This document shows positions 17,946 to 29,841 of a DNA stretch of 64,000 nucleotides, piece by piece. A program made the position numbers and the translations under genes. The DNA is from Skeletonema tropicum. Taxonomy: Eukaryota > Bacillariophyta > Thalassiosirophyceae > Thalassiosirales > Thalassiosiraceae. The notes beneath the pieces were generated by a model. It was given only the letters and a program-made list of their open reading frames with translations, was not told where the DNA came from and ran no database searches. Every line of letters starts with the position of its first letter. Positions within the stretch are counted from its first letter, which is position 1. The stretch lies in the NCBI GenBank assembly GCA_037178625.1, contig CM074130.1, positions 372,001 to 436,000 on the forward strand, written 5' to 3'.

Positions 17946-20741
17946 ATGGATGAATCAGCAAAGTCGATTGGAGAATTTGGTGCGTTTCTTCATCCAGTCA
18001 TTATTGATCCAAGCCGGCCTACCAGTAGGCACCGTCCTGTTTTATCTCCCCGTGAGTTATTGGAATACCGAATCGCAAATATGAGACTGATTGATACATT
18101 CCTATACGGCTTGGCCACTGGGAATTCTAGCGTGGACGCAGATTTAATTCTGAAGCCAGAACAGCAGGATCATCAGAGCAAATTTCTCGCCGCTGCTGTT
18201 GTGTCATCGGACGTTATAATGAGAGGAAGTGTCAACCATCCCTTGGAGTTCCAGTTAACAATGAAGGAGGTGGTACATCGTCAAAAGGTGACTAGTGAGT
18301 GTCATGCCCTTTTCTCTGCTCTGCACATCGCACCTTGTAAGGCATATGAGATGAACAAACGACATGATGCAGTGGTGGAAAGGATGAAGAAGGGGGTCAA
18401 ACCTGGTCCCCGTGATTTGGTGATAATTTTATTCGACAACATTGGATACAAAGTTTTGGGCCGCCAAGCTTCCTATGACCAATGGATCATTGTAAATATT
18501 GTTGTGATAAAGGAAGCCGACCTAAAAAAGTTGGGTTTCTACATGCACGACGATGACCCGTCCAAACAAATATCGCGTCAGCCAAGTGTAGACTGGGCAG
18601 AAAACATTAGAGCTTGTGGAGAAGATGTAGCAATGAAAAAGGCATTGGCCAAAGCCGTTGTTGGTGTCACGGATGCGGACATGGAAAAACTGGCGGAATG
18701 TATAATGAATGATATCCAAATTGCAGTGAAGTACCAAGACGATCTAATGAACAGCAACTACGGGCTCGGGAAAATCCTTCCGAGGCTGGACCTCATCATC
18801 AACGCAGCAACGAAGGAGGCAATGGAGGAGCGAAAGGATAAGCGTGGCCGTGGTGAAGACGATACATTGTCGAGCTCCGTTCAGCATGTAGACTTCATGC
18901 CTAGAGATAGTGCGCCTACTAATGTGGAGAATGAAATCGGTGGTAATGTACTGGGGCGCAACGCAAGCGACATTGGCGACGACAATTCTGATTTAGAAGA
19001 TGATAGCGACGATGAAGAAGCAAACCGAGACAAGAAGGCTCCTCGCAACCGCTACAATACAAACAATACAAAGCTGCAAATGGTGCAGGATGACTTGTGT
19101 AAGACCACATCTGTTGAGAAGTTGATGAAATATGCTGCTGACTCGAGAAAGCAGCAGTTAGAGGAATGGGAAGAGGTGAAGAGCGATCACGATGCCACCG
19201 CAGAGCCACCCCTTGCAGAGATTATTAGTCCATTAGGTACAGATGGGCAGCCGGCTGCTCAAGCTAGCAAGATCCTTCGGGAGGATAATGGCGCTGTATT
19301 CCCAAAGGAAACGTTTGTATCTTTTGGTGGACTTCACACTGTTATGAAGACTCTCAATGCCAATGGCGAGTTCTTCGAAGCACTGCTCAGAGAAGTTATA
19401 TCTGCAATTAGGGACTCATTGCATAAACAGGATTGGTTTCTTTTCCCTAAAGATCCAGGGCAGCGCTTGGCGGAAGATCCATTAGTGACCTTGGCCCATA
19501 ATTTGGTTGCATCGTATGAGTATTCAAAATTCAAAGGTTCCGCTGCATCCGCTAAAGAAGTACTCGAATTCATGATACAAAGGGGCACGGAATATTCAAC
19601 ATGTGCTTTTGCTCTGTTACAGATACGAATGGGAGCAATAGCAAAGATGATGCGTAACTCCGAACGTGTCGGAAAAGAGGATGGGGTGCAGCTTTTCTTC
19701 ACAACACTCAAATTTGCATTGAGACTCTTCACCCTCACACACAAGACTGATTATGTGTGCCTTGGTTGTGACTTATTGCTGTGGTATCACTGTGCATCTC
19801 CGGCACAACGAAAGATCTATGAAAATTATATCTTTACCCAGACAACAGTGAATGGTAAATCTATCTTCCATGATTACTTCGTTGAGTTATCCGTAATGGA
19901 TCTTCGGAAGTTCACGGGGAAAGTATTCTACCAGGGGCTGTGTTCCGAGTTGGAGTATTTGGCAGCCACCCTTCCAGAGAAAAATTGCGAGAGCAACGAT
20001 GCCCGGGTGTTACGAGATAAAGATGCTACTTCTAGGAAGTCGGATCGGTATGGTATCAAATTGAATGACTACCTTGGCAAGCTAGTGGAGAAGATCACTG
20101 ATATGAAGCTTTGGGCGCCAGATGAGACGCCAGTAATGAGGGGAGAGAAGGCAAACACAGAAGTTCCATGCGATTCGGATATTATCACTCTGCCCGGAGG
20201 AGTCAACCTTCCAGCGATGACTCTGTCTTCAATCATGGGTACTGGAGATGAGAGGTTGGAAGAATACTTCATCACATACTACATCGACAATTATAATGCT
20301 GTTGAAAGATCTGAGAAAGGCCTTGCAAAGGTAAAGACTACGATGAAAGATCTAAAGGCAGCAGTGGAATTGGATACGAAACTTGCAACTACAACAAGCG
20401 CACAAGATCTAAAGCCAAGAGAGTGCAAAAAAGCTTTGCTTCTGAAAGAGATAGATCGCATGATCATGCGAGATAAAGCGAGGACGAAAAAGAAGGTGAA
20501 AATTCCAGCGCACGAGATGAATTTGAACACAAAGAAAGATATTATCATTAAGTTCCTTATCAAATGGCGTCAAAAAGAGTTCAAAGCTTATCCGAAGCTA
20601 GCACAAGAGCTGAAGGATGGAGTTTTGACGAGACAGAGTGAATCTAATCTTGTGACGCATGCATCCAGAAAGGAGCTAATGGAGTCGGAGTTCTTCTCTC
20701 TAGGAAAGCATCTACGCGAAAAGGGAGACACATATTCATGA
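17946..20741 (+). CDS. TE2 large protein, putative transposase
   Basis: 931 residues, no stop, starting MDESAKSIGEFG. No signal peptide or membrane helix. An early segment has IILFDNIGYKV (residues ~160-170). A low-complexity acidic linker lies at ~340-360. Residues ~470-690 form a dense, well-structured-looking region with GGLHTVMKTLNANGE, LFTLTHKTDYVCLGCDLL and FVELSVMDLRKFTGKVF. The C-terminal ~100 residues are Lys-rich. The order of a D-N aromatic motif, a G-L-H/F motif and a late E-L/D motif faintly recalls the DUF6589-type transposase-like family, but I cannot confirm this. It lies directly downstream of the RING frame, and a truncated duplicate exists at 32689-33945 with one residue change (EEYF to EDYF). 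Role in transposition is inferred. Confidence 0.6.
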   Translation: MDESAKSIGEFGAFLHPVIIDPSRPTSRHRPVLSPRELLEYRIANMRLIDTFLYGLATGNSSVDADLILKPEQQDHQSKFLAAAVVSSDVIMRGSVNHPLEFQLTMKEVVHRQKVTSECHALFSALHIAPCKAYEMNKRHDAVVERMKKGVKPGPRDLVIILFDNIGYKVLGRQASYDQWIIVNIVVIKEADLKKLGFYMHDDDPSKQISRQPSVDWAENIRACGEDVAMKKALAKAVVGVTDADMEKLAECIMNDIQIAVKYQDDLMNSNYGLGKILPRLDLIINAATKEAMEERKDKRGRGEDDTLSSSVQHVDFMPRDSAPTNVENEIGGNVLGRNASDIGDDNSDLEDDSDDEEANRDKKAPRNRYNTNNTKLQMVQDDLCKTTSVEKLMKYAADSRKQQLEEWEEVKSDHDATAEPPLAEIISPLGTDGQPAAQASKILREDNGAVFPKETFVSFGGLHTVMKTLNANGEFFEALLREVISAIRDSLHKQDWFLFPKDPGQRLAEDPLVTLAHNLVASYEYSKFKGSAASAKEVLEFMIQRGTEYSTCAFALLQIRMGAIAKMMRNSERVGKEDGVQLFFTTLKFALRLFTLTHKTDYVCLGCDLLLWYHCASPAQRKIYENYIFTQTTVNGKSIFHDYFVELSVMDLRKFTGKVFYQGLCSELEYLAATLPEKNCESNDARVLRDKDATSRKSDRYGIKLNDYLGKLVEKITDMKLWAPDETPVMRGEKANTEVPCDSDIITLPGGVNLPAMTLSSIMGTGDERLEEYFITYYIDNYNAVERSEKGLAKVKTTMKDLKAAVELDTKLATTTSAQDLKPRECKKALLLKEIDRMIMRDKARTKKKVKIPAHEMNLNTKKDIIIKFLIKWRQKEFKAYPKLAQELKDGVLTRQSESNLVTHASRKELMESEFFSLGKHLREKGDTYS

Positions 20742-21123
20742 TAACAATCTGTAATAGTGAATTAGTTCCTAGGACGTATAGGCCGAGTCTGAGTTTTGTA
20801 ACAGCATGCGTCCCCTTTCCTTTGTGGCAAGGGAATACCTCATTGATCGAGCCATTAGAACTAAAGTCACAACGTGCAGTCTTATCGGCCAGACTTTCGT
20901 TGCCCGTGATGCGGCTGACTCGCGATGCACTCGTATCATTCGCAGCTTGTTGCTTCGCCGACGGCTTCAACACTCGACCAGTTCGGGACGTCTTCTTTGG
21001 AGCCTCAATGCTCGATGAAGTGACCACCCCCGACTCTGCAATAGGGGTGGTGTCCCTACCGTTTTGGGTGGAGAGTTCATTACAATCCTTGGATCGATCG
21101 GTCGGTTGAGTTTTGGTTGACAT
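20644..21123 (-). CDS. TE2 opposing open frame, unrecognised
   Basis: 159 codons starting MSTKTQPTDRSKD, convergent with the large TE2 gene and overlapping its last ~100 bp. The first ~120 residues are Ser/Thr/Lys-rich with SRTGRVLKPSAKQQ; the last ~40 run antisense to the large gene and are unlikely to be coding, so an intron or earlier end is possible. The duplicate at 33848-34327 differs by one substitution (A to V). Could be a second TE2 gene; weak support. Confidence 0.35.
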   Translation of the reverse strand: MSTKTQPTDRSKDCNELSTQNGRDTTPIAESGVVTSSSIEAPKKTSRTGRVLKPSAKQQAANDTSASRVSRITGNESLADKTARCDFSSNGSINEVFPCHKGKGTHAVTKLRLGLYVLGTNSLLQIVIMNMCLPFRVDAFLERRTPTPLAPFWMHASQD

Positions 21124-21212
21124 CGGAGGTCGGAATGATTGAGATGTTTACTAGCGTTATGCGAATTTATCTAGTGCTCGGCAAATCTTTAAAAAGTGCG
21201 ACGGTGAGTCTA

Positions 21213-21231
21213 CTGGCGTTTAAAACGCCAG
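21213..21231. repeat. TE2 subterminal palindrome, copy A
   Basis: CTGGCGTTTAAAACGCCAG, 9-bp perfect arms around one base, 3 nt before the terminal C8 run. Identical in the second copy (34417-34435). A short hairpin near a 3' end recalls Helitrons, but the CTRR end is absent. Confidence 0.9.
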
Positions 21232-21241
21232 CTCCCCCCCC

Positions 21242-24200
21242 GAACTTATATAATAGCGAGGATCAGATCGCATGGTGAGACAAACGTTATGAATTTCACC
21301 CTTGATGATTTTTGTAGCATTGCGTGATATATAATGATGATTGTTATTCGTCAGATGTTGTTGTTGTTGTTGCTGCTGCTGTTGACTCGTTTGATAATTA
21401 TAATTATTTGGTTTCACATCAACGCTGTGTAGTTGTGGAGAGGAGCGCGAGACATCATTTGGAGAACTGCCGGCCATATCCATATCACTTTTATCATTTC
21501 GCTGCGGGCTTTTGATTGTTGCATGTTGTCGCAACCGTGTGATCGAGAAGAGCCTGAGCCTGAGATGAGTAGGACGAACATGTTGTCGGCGGATGCATTG
21601 CAATAATTTGTGCGTGTTGACAAGAAGGGTTTATCTAGAGATCAGCGCAGTGAATGAACAATGCACAATGCAATGCTAAAATGGCGAACTCGATGGGCCT
21701 GCGTGTAGGTATATGAGTAGGTCGATTGCCAGGGAATGGAGGGTGACAATCTTCATATTCGAATCTATCGACTTCTTCTCATCATTGCTGCTGTATCACC
21801 TCCATCGGAAGAGGAGTTGTTCGAAGTACTTCTACTTATATAATAGCGAGGATCAGATTGCATGGTGAGACAAACGTTATGAATTTCACCCTTGATGATT
21901 TTTGTAGCATTGCGTGATATATAATGATGATTGTTATTCGTCAGATGTTGTTGTTGTTGTTGCTGCTGCTGTTGACTCGTTTGATAATTATAATTATTTG
22001 GTTTCACATCAACGCTGTGTAGTTGTGGAGAGGAGCGCGAGACATCATTTGGAGAACTGCCGGCCATATCCATATCACTTTTATCATTTCGCTGCGGGTG
22101 CGGGCTTTTGGTTGTTGCAGTTGTCGCAACCGTGTGATCGAGAAGAGCCTGAGCCTGAGATGAGTAGGACGAACATGTTGTCGGCGGATGCATTGCAATA
22201 ATTTGTGCGTGTTGACAAGAAGGGTTTATCTAGAGATCAGCGCAGTGAATGAACAATGCACAATGCAATGCTAAAATGGCGAACTCGATGGGCCTGCGTG
22301 TAGGTATATGAGTAGGTCGATTGCCAGGGAATGGAGGGTGACAATCTTCATATTCGAATCTATCGACTTCTTCTCATCATTGCTGCTGTATCACCTCCAT
22401 CGGAAGAGGAGTTGTTCGAAGTACTTCTACTTATATAATAGCGAGGATCAGATCGCATGGTGAGACAAACGTTATGAATTTCACCCTTGATGATTTTTGT
22501 AGCATTGCGTGATATATAATGATGATTGTTATTCGTCAGATGTTGTTGTTGTTGTTGCTGCTGCTGTTGACTCGTTTGATAATTATTTGGTTTCACATCA
22601 ACGCTGTGTAGTTGTGGAGAGGAGCGCGAGACATTATTTGGAGAACTGCCGGCCATATCCATATCACTTTTATCATTTCGCTGCGGGTGCGGGCTTTTGG
22701 TTGTTGCAGTTGTCGCAACCGTGTGATCGAGAAGAGCCTGAGCCTGAGATGAGTAGGACGAACATGTTGTCGGCGGATGCATTGCAATAATTTGTGCGTG
22801 TTGACAAGAAGGGTTTATCTAGAGATCAGCGCAGTGAATGAACAATGCACAATGCAATGCTAAAATGGCGAACTCGATGGGCCTGCGTGTAGGTATATGA
22901 GTAGGTCGATTGCCAGGGAATGGAGGGTGACAATCTTCATATTCGAATCTATCGACTTCTTCTCATCATTGCTGCTGTATCACCTCCATCGGAAGAGGAG
23001 TTGTTCGAAGTACTTCTACTTATATAATAGCGAGGATCAGATTCGCATGGTGAGACAAACGTTATGAATTTCACCCTTGATGATTTTTGTAGCATTGCGT
23101 GATATATAATGATGATTGTTATTCGTCAGATGTTGTTGTTGTTGTTGCTGCTGCTGCTGTTGACTCGTTTGATAATTATAATTATTTGGTTTCACATCAA
23201 CGCTGTGTAGTTGTGGAGAGGAGCGCGAGACATCATTTGGAGAACTGCCGGCCATATCCATATCACTTTTATCATTTCGCTGCGGGCTTTTGGTTGTTGC
23301 AGTTGTCGCAACCGTGTGATCGAGAAGAGCCTGAGCCTGAGATGAGTAGGACGAACATGTTGTCGGCGGATGCATTGCAATAATTTGTGCGTGTTGACAA
23401 GAAGGGTTTATCTAGAGATCAGCGCAGTGAATGAACAATGCACAATGCAATGCTAAAATGGCGAACTCGATGGGCCTGCGTGTAGGTATATGAGTAGGTC
23501 GATTGCCAGGGAATGGAGGGTGACAATCTTCATATTCGAATCTATCGACTTCTTCTCATCATTGCTGCTGTATCACCTCCATCGGAAGAGGAGTTGTTCG
23601 AAGTACTTCTACTTATATAATAGCGAGGATCAGATTGCATGGTGAGACAAACGTTATGAATTTCACCCTTGATGATTTTTGTAGCATTGCGTGATATATA
23701 ATGATGATTGTTATTCGTCAGATGTTGTTGTTGTTGTTGCTGCTGCTGTTGACTCGTTTGATAATTATAATTATTTGGTTTCACATCAACGCTGTGTAGT
23801 TGTGGAGAGGAGCGCGAGACATTATTTGGAGAACTGCCGGCCATATCCATATCACTTTTATCATTTCGCTGCGGGTGCGGGCTTTTGGTTGTTGCAGTTG
23901 TCGCAACCGTGTGATCGAGAAGAGCCTGAGCCTGAGATGAGTAGGACGAACATGTTGTCGGCGGATGCATTGCAATAATTTGTGCGTGTTGACAAGAAGG
24001 GTTTATCTAGAGATCAGCGCAGTGAATGAACAATGCACAATGCAATGCTAAAATGGCGAACTCGATGGGCCTGCGTGTAGGTATATGAGTAGGTCGATTG
24101 CCAGGGAATGGAGGGTGACAATCTTCATATTCGAATCTATCGACTTCTTCTCATCATTGCTGCTGTATCACCTCCATCGGAAGAGGAGTTGTTCGAAGTA

Positions 24201-24519
24201 CTTCTACTTATATAATAGCGAGGATCAGATCTGCATGGTGAGACAAACGTTATGAATTTCACCCTTGATGATTTTTGTAGCATTGCGTGATATATAATGA
24301 TGATTGTTATTCGTCAGATGTTGTTGTTGTTGTTGCTGCTGCTGTTGACTCGTTTGATAATTATAATTATTTGGTTTCACATCAACGCTGTGTAGTTGTG
24401 GAGAGGAGCGCGAGACATCATTTGGAGAACTGCCGGCCATATCCATATCACTTTTATCATTTCGCTGCGGGTGCGGGCTTTTGGTTGTTGCAGTTGTCGC
24501 AACCGTGTGATCGAGAAGA
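21242..24519. repeat. 595-bp tandem array, part 3
   Basis: About 5.5 units, resuming at ACTTATATAATAG after TE2 and running into the first assembly gap. Units are of mixed type: some lack the 6-bp GTGCGG, one lacks the 6-bp AATTAT variant, one has an extra CTG triplet. Single-base insertions at 21519, 23042 and 24231 break the minus-strand frame in three units. Confidence 0.97.
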
Positions 24520-25019
24520 NNNNNNNNNNNNNNNNNNNNNNNNNNNNNNNNNNNNNNNNNNNNNNNNNNNNNNNNNNNNNNNNNNNNNNNNNNNNNNNNN
24601 NNNNNNNNNNNNNNNNNNNNNNNNNNNNNNNNNNNNNNNNNNNNNNNNNNNNNNNNNNNNNNNNNNNNNNNNNNNNNNNNNNNNNNNNNNNNNNNNNNNN
24701 NNNNNNNNNNNNNNNNNNNNNNNNNNNNNNNNNNNNNNNNNNNNNNNNNNNNNNNNNNNNNNNNNNNNNNNNNNNNNNNNNNNNNNNNNNNNNNNNNNNN
24801 NNNNNNNNNNNNNNNNNNNNNNNNNNNNNNNNNNNNNNNNNNNNNNNNNNNNNNNNNNNNNNNNNNNNNNNNNNNNNNNNNNNNNNNNNNNNNNNNNNNN
24901 NNNNNNNNNNNNNNNNNNNNNNNNNNNNNNNNNNNNNNNNNNNNNNNNNNNNNNNNNNNNNNNNNNNNNNNNNNNNNNNNNNNNNNNNNNNNNNNNNNNN
25001 NNNNNNNNNNNNNNNNNNN
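24520..25019. other. Assembly gap (500 N)
   Basis: Exactly 500 N, the conventional placeholder for a gap of unknown size. It interrupts the 595-bp array on its left and block X copy B on its right. Confidence 1.
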
Positions 25020-26332
25020 GAGAGGAGTGAGTTACTGCCCATTGTGGGGGCATGTTTGCTCGCTGACCTGACCCTACAGAGCCTTAAGCTATGCTTATGA
25101 TATCGTGGCCGTGGGATAGATTCAAAACGATTTTTTTTTTATATTCATTTCAACGTCAAGTAATTGAGTTGCAACTGAAGATGAAGTGCGTGAATGAAAA
25201 CAATGCAATGCTAAAATGGCGACTCGATGGCCTGCGCGTAGGTACATGAGTAGGAGTAGGTCAATTATTAGGGAAGGGAGTCCTCATGAGGGAGCTATAT
25301 TCAGCTTCCAGACCATGCACCACTCATGAACAAGCAACACTACATATTAGAGAGGGACAGAACAGTCTCCAGGGTAAATCACGTTCACCTCATCAGCGAA
25401 ACAAGATTCGAGGTGAGACGAAGAAGGCCAAAAAACGAGCCGTAGAACGTGTGCTGACGAGGACGAGGACGATCAACTCGAACGGAGGCTGATTGAAGCG
25501 CAGCATCTTTTCGAATCACCAGAGCTGGAGAACATAATGCTTTCATTTTCATGAATTCGTGCCAGTATCTCACTGATCAAAAAGATTTGTTTTCCCAATG
25601 CAGAATGTGTTCATATTTTAGCCCGCAGAGATCGTAATCAAGCTACGAAGCTGAAGCCGTCCACAATTAGCAGCTTGGTTGAACCTCAAATATTTGTTGC
25701 CTCTCCCTCTCAACGTCTTGTGCATTGAAGACTTTTCTCCCGGTGCTGTTGATTACAAATTTTATTCACCTCCAAATCAAGTATCTCAGCTCCAGAGGAT
25801 GCTGCTCCTCCTGTACAGATTTCAACAATGGGTCTCCTCGCAGCCGAAGTAATGGTGGAGTTCAGCATTGTCACTGAGGACTAAGGGATAATTGTTGATT
25901 TTTTCTTATTTGATTAGATTGATTTCTTGATATTCTTTTCTTATTTCAATTGGATGCTGAGCAGCTGAGAGAGCACGTTCCCAGGGCTTTGACTTAGATG
26001 TAGATGGTGGATGTGAATAAATGAGCTTGACACATGGCAATGGCAAGATGAAGAACCGATGAGCAACTTAGAAGCAATCACGAGAGAGACGTTCGTATCC
26101 TGGTACAACTCACAAACCGAGTTTTGAAATCCGATCGAAGACCCCATCAAACCGACACAAGAAATCAAGCGTCTATCGACCTCATATCAAACTCAGGCCT
26201 TTTGACAAGTAAAGCAGCAGGGGTCACCATGATACCCGGAACCATAACACCGCTCAAGTCTGAAATGTCTTTCCTCGCCTCCAGCACTGTACTTCATCCA
26301 ACTGGGAACAACAAGCCGCTCGAAAAAAAAGT

Positions 26333-26336
<4 letters not shown>

Positions 26337-26383
<47 letters not shown>
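26337..26383. repeat. GT/CA microsatellite, copy B
   Basis: About 23 GT units preceded by runs of eight A and six T that are absent in copy A. Confidence 0.95.
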
Positions 26384-26385
<2 letters not shown>

Positions 26386-27057
26386 CCGACAAGATCGCCA
26401 TCCCCAACACGAACATCAACCAATCATCATCTCCGCGGTCGACCGACTCCAACAGGGGGGGGAAAGGGTAGGACAACTGAAAATCAGTCAGAGAGTCAAG
26501 GGATACGTTCTACATTCCACTTTCGAAGAAGAGAATGTCCAGCCAAAAGCTGACATGGGAAACCAGAACCCACACCCCAAACATTAGAATGAATGGGGGA
26601 TTAAACTTTTTGACTCTCCGCTACAGATCCGACAATGTCCAAAAAGAAAGGATAAGGATCCAGCAAAGCACCCAACTACCAACACCAACACCAACACCAA
26701 CTGAAGGCCCAACTGAAGAAAAGGATAAGGATCCAGCAGAAAGCATCCTCCAACTACCACCACCAACACCAACACCAACTGAAGGCCCAACTGAAGAAGA
26801 CACACACACACAACACACACACTGCCGAACACACCAACGACCCCCTCTGAAATGTAGCAACTCGCCGAAACGAAACAAGACACACCGACTCATTGCCCCG
26901 CAAAGCCATCTCCACTGATCATTTGACCTCTTGCTGCATTTACCTTCAAACCAAAGCCTCCTCCACAAAGGTCTCTGACGCAATCCTTCTCACGTACAAA
27001 TGATGTTTGCTTCAAATCATCAATCTCACAAGGTGCTGTACCGTACACCTTCTCTTT

Positions 27058-28475
27058 TCAATCTCTCCTTATCTTCCTTCTTTGTGTTCTTCGAGTCCAG
27101 TACCAGCCGTCCAAAGTGCACTGTAGCTCCTTCACCATCCTCCGTCTCCGAATATTCCTTCTGGCAGAGTAGATATCTTCCTCTTCCTCTTCCACCACCT
27201 CCTCTTCCACTGCTCTAGCATCAAACTCTGCTTGTGGCTGGGCCCTTCGCCTTCGCTCCGTTGCTTTGATAGCACTTTTCCGAGCGAGATAACGCTTGAA
27301 GGCTGTCTGAATTTTTGCAGCCGGCTTATCATTGTCCACAACAGCTTCCTCCTCTATTTCATCACCCTCGTCAACAGCTTCTGCTGCGTCGACAAAGTCA
27401 ACTTCCTCCGCTTTTCATCACCCTCTTCAGCTTCCACCACGAGGAAGACTTCTACTTCCTCGACCGAGTCGTCGTCAGGAGCTGCATCATCATCAGAATT
27501 ACCATCCCATTCTTGGCCATGATTGGTATCAACCTTAAGCTCCGCTTGTGGCCTGGCCCTTGGCTTCATCGTGCGAGCGCTGGCACCTCTGAAGAAGGCC
27601 TGGATCACAGTGGCAGCGTCATCAGCATCCGGGAGCAAGGTCATCCCTACAACAAGATGTTCTTCCTCGGAATCGGAATCCGAATCGGAATAGGCAAACT
27701 CCAAATCAGAAGTGGCTCCGTTGGCAACTTCATCGCGGTGATGGAGAACAGAGATAGATGAAACGTTGTTGACGAATGGCTGATTCTGAAGCACATTCTT
27801 CTCTTGCACTGGAACAGCGGCTTTGTTGGTAGTATTGGTAGTAAATTGGTAGGCAGATGGAACTTGACCGCGATCAATCGTGTTCAACTTTTGGGCAGGA
27901 GCAGTCATCTTCTTCTTTTGAGCAGGCGGGGGGGATTCGTGGGCATCTGAGCGCCTCTTCTTCGAGACCTTCGCCTTGCTAGCAGTGGCCGTGGGTGGAG
28001 CAATTGTTGGTGTTGCAACTTCACCGTGATGTTTGTAGCGGAAGATTGGGGCGTCGTTGTTGCGTGAATTCTTCTGAGCCCTCTTCTTCTTTTGGGCTGG
28101 CACAGCCGATTGGTTGGAAGTAAAGTTGTTGGGTAGCTCCTGCCTCATCTTCTTCTCTTGAGAAGGCGGGTCGGATTCGAGGCGCCTCTTCTTTGATGCC
28201 TTCTTTGTACTTGTCGGCAGAATCGCCGGACGATGGTTGAAGATTTGAGGTGCAAACACGTTTGCTTCCCTACGTTGATTTGATCTTTTATTTGTCCTCC
28301 TCTTGGTCCTCTTGCTCACCTTGGTGGCATGAATGGCAGCAGACGGGTAGGCGGTGATGTTATTAGAGTTTGCCTCGACCTTGCGGCGCTTTTGATCATT
28401 GTTGATAGGGACACTGGTATGGTAATGTCCTCGGATGATTGTGTTTGGGTGAGTGTTCTCGGCTTGAGACGCCAT
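27058..28475 (-). pseudogene. IQ-motif protein gene, copy B, frameshifted
   Basis: Same gene as 10888-12306, but a run of five T on the plus strand (about 11244 in copy A) is four T here (about 27412). That shifts the frame after residue ~355 and ends it after a few novel residues at 27354. The first IQ motif is kept; the second IQ motif and Arg-rich tail fall out of frame (open again 27058-27339). The rest is essentially identical, so the break is very young or a sequencing error. Confidence 0.75.
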
Positions 28476-29616
28476 GTTGTCTTTTGTATGAGTTGCTGTG
28501 TTTGATAATGACTAAAGAGCAAACAAACTGGAGAATGAATGAGCTCTTTACCAGCGGCAAGTGTAAATGAATGTCGATCAGTGAGCCATGATTCAATCAT
28601 GCGGCCGCGGCCGGCCAGCGGCATGTCATGTACATACATAAAATTTGTGCTTTTTGCTTTTTGAGCGGACATTTCGTCAGTTGAAGTTTGAGTGTCTGAG
28701 TACCGGTTCCGTGACGTCACAACTTTAGCGGATCACAGACGTACTCATATATGCCCTATATACCGATGCCACCTGCCACTCTTCTACTTCTTATGAATGC
28801 TATTATCTCTTCCGCCGATGGATCTACCAACATATTATACAGCAAGCGCCGCCAAGAACCCTTCCGAGTCGAAATGATGAAGGAGGGATAACTTACCTGG
28901 CGCCTATGGTGCCTCGGTCTCGGTTCGCTGGTGAAAATAACGAACTTTCCGCACATTCGACACAACATGATTATACGGCAACATCTCCATGGACTCTGGC
29001 TCTGTGCTCCTCTACAGTGCTACTCACCAATCAATCATATCGACAATACAGCAATACAGCAATATGCAATTATGCGAGCGGACGGGGTTGTTATCGGTCA
29101 GGGTTACCGTTCTGCTCATTCATTATTGCAAGACGGCAGACGTGATTTTTATTTCAATCGACACAATCCACGTAGCGCTCTAGTAGGGGCCTTGGCCAGC
29201 ATATGCTTTGGACGCATTTTGTCGTAAGAGGGGTGCTGCGTTACTTAGATTACTTAGTTCACAGTCAAAGCGTCACACTTCAATTGATTATTTATCCTCG
29301 GAAGACAATTTAGAACAACACTCTAGAGGGGAGCAACGAACCAGGGGCAGGGGTCAACTCGTTTGGAACTTCGAGTTTATTGCGAGTTAGGCAAGGGTGG
29401 ATGTACCTACTAAGTCTATGATAACGTCTGTTGACGGAGCTACTCTCATTATCTTCGTAGGAATTACCGTCGTCGCCCATTATTGATGACTCATATCGTG
29501 TAGGCTTTGAAGCTTGGCGGTAAGATTGCAGATGGATTGCAGTACCGACGTAAAGAAGGAGAAGAAGGTATCTGACATGATGATGATGACAAGGATTAAC
29601 GCTGAAAAATATTGTC

Positions 29617-29841
29617 TTGACGCCATTTGAGGGGGAGTATTTGGCGACATTCATTGATTTGTCGGATGCAGTGATATGTTGTGAAGAACAGACATTTGAT
29701 GAGAAGAAGCGGGTAGATTTGATGAATCTAGGGATTGTTTTGAACCAATTGTTTCAGACAGATGGGGGAGGGAGTGCTACTAGTACCAGTAGTGGTCATG
29801 TTGTGTCAAGCAATGAAGAGAAGAGAATGGCCGTGCCATGA
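29617..29841 (+). CDS. Small open frame, copy B of 13444-13668
   Basis: Identical 74-codon translation to the copy in block X A; unrecognised. Confidence 0.3.
   Translation: MTPFEGEYLATFIDLSDAVICCEEQTFDEKKRVDLMNLGIVLNQLFQTDGGGSATSTSSGHVVSSNEEKRMAVP

Larger units (their letters stand above)
17412..21241 (+). mobile_element. Transposon-like element TE2, copy A (left-truncated)
   Basis: A 3.8-kb insert in the 595-bp array encoding a RING-finger frame, a 931-residue protein and an opposing 159-codon frame. The right end carries a 19-nt palindrome (21213-21231) followed by GCT and eight C, so read inward it starts GGGGGGGGAGC, like the TE1 terminus. The left end begins inside coding sequence and no matching terminal repeat is present, so the 5' end is lost. 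About 90 bp of the host unit is also missing at the insertion site. A second copy (32685-34445) has the same right junction but starts far inside. Class unresolved; DNA transposon favoured. Confidence 0.7.

Noticed and set aside
17412..21241. TE2 as a Helitron, because of the short palindrome near its 3' end
   Set aside because: No CTRR terminus, no Rep/helicase motifs in the encoded proteins, and the end is a C-run similar to the TE1 terminus.
24287..25100. Long frames crossing the 500-N gap (also 49342-50101)
   Set aside because: Open only because N codons contain no stops.
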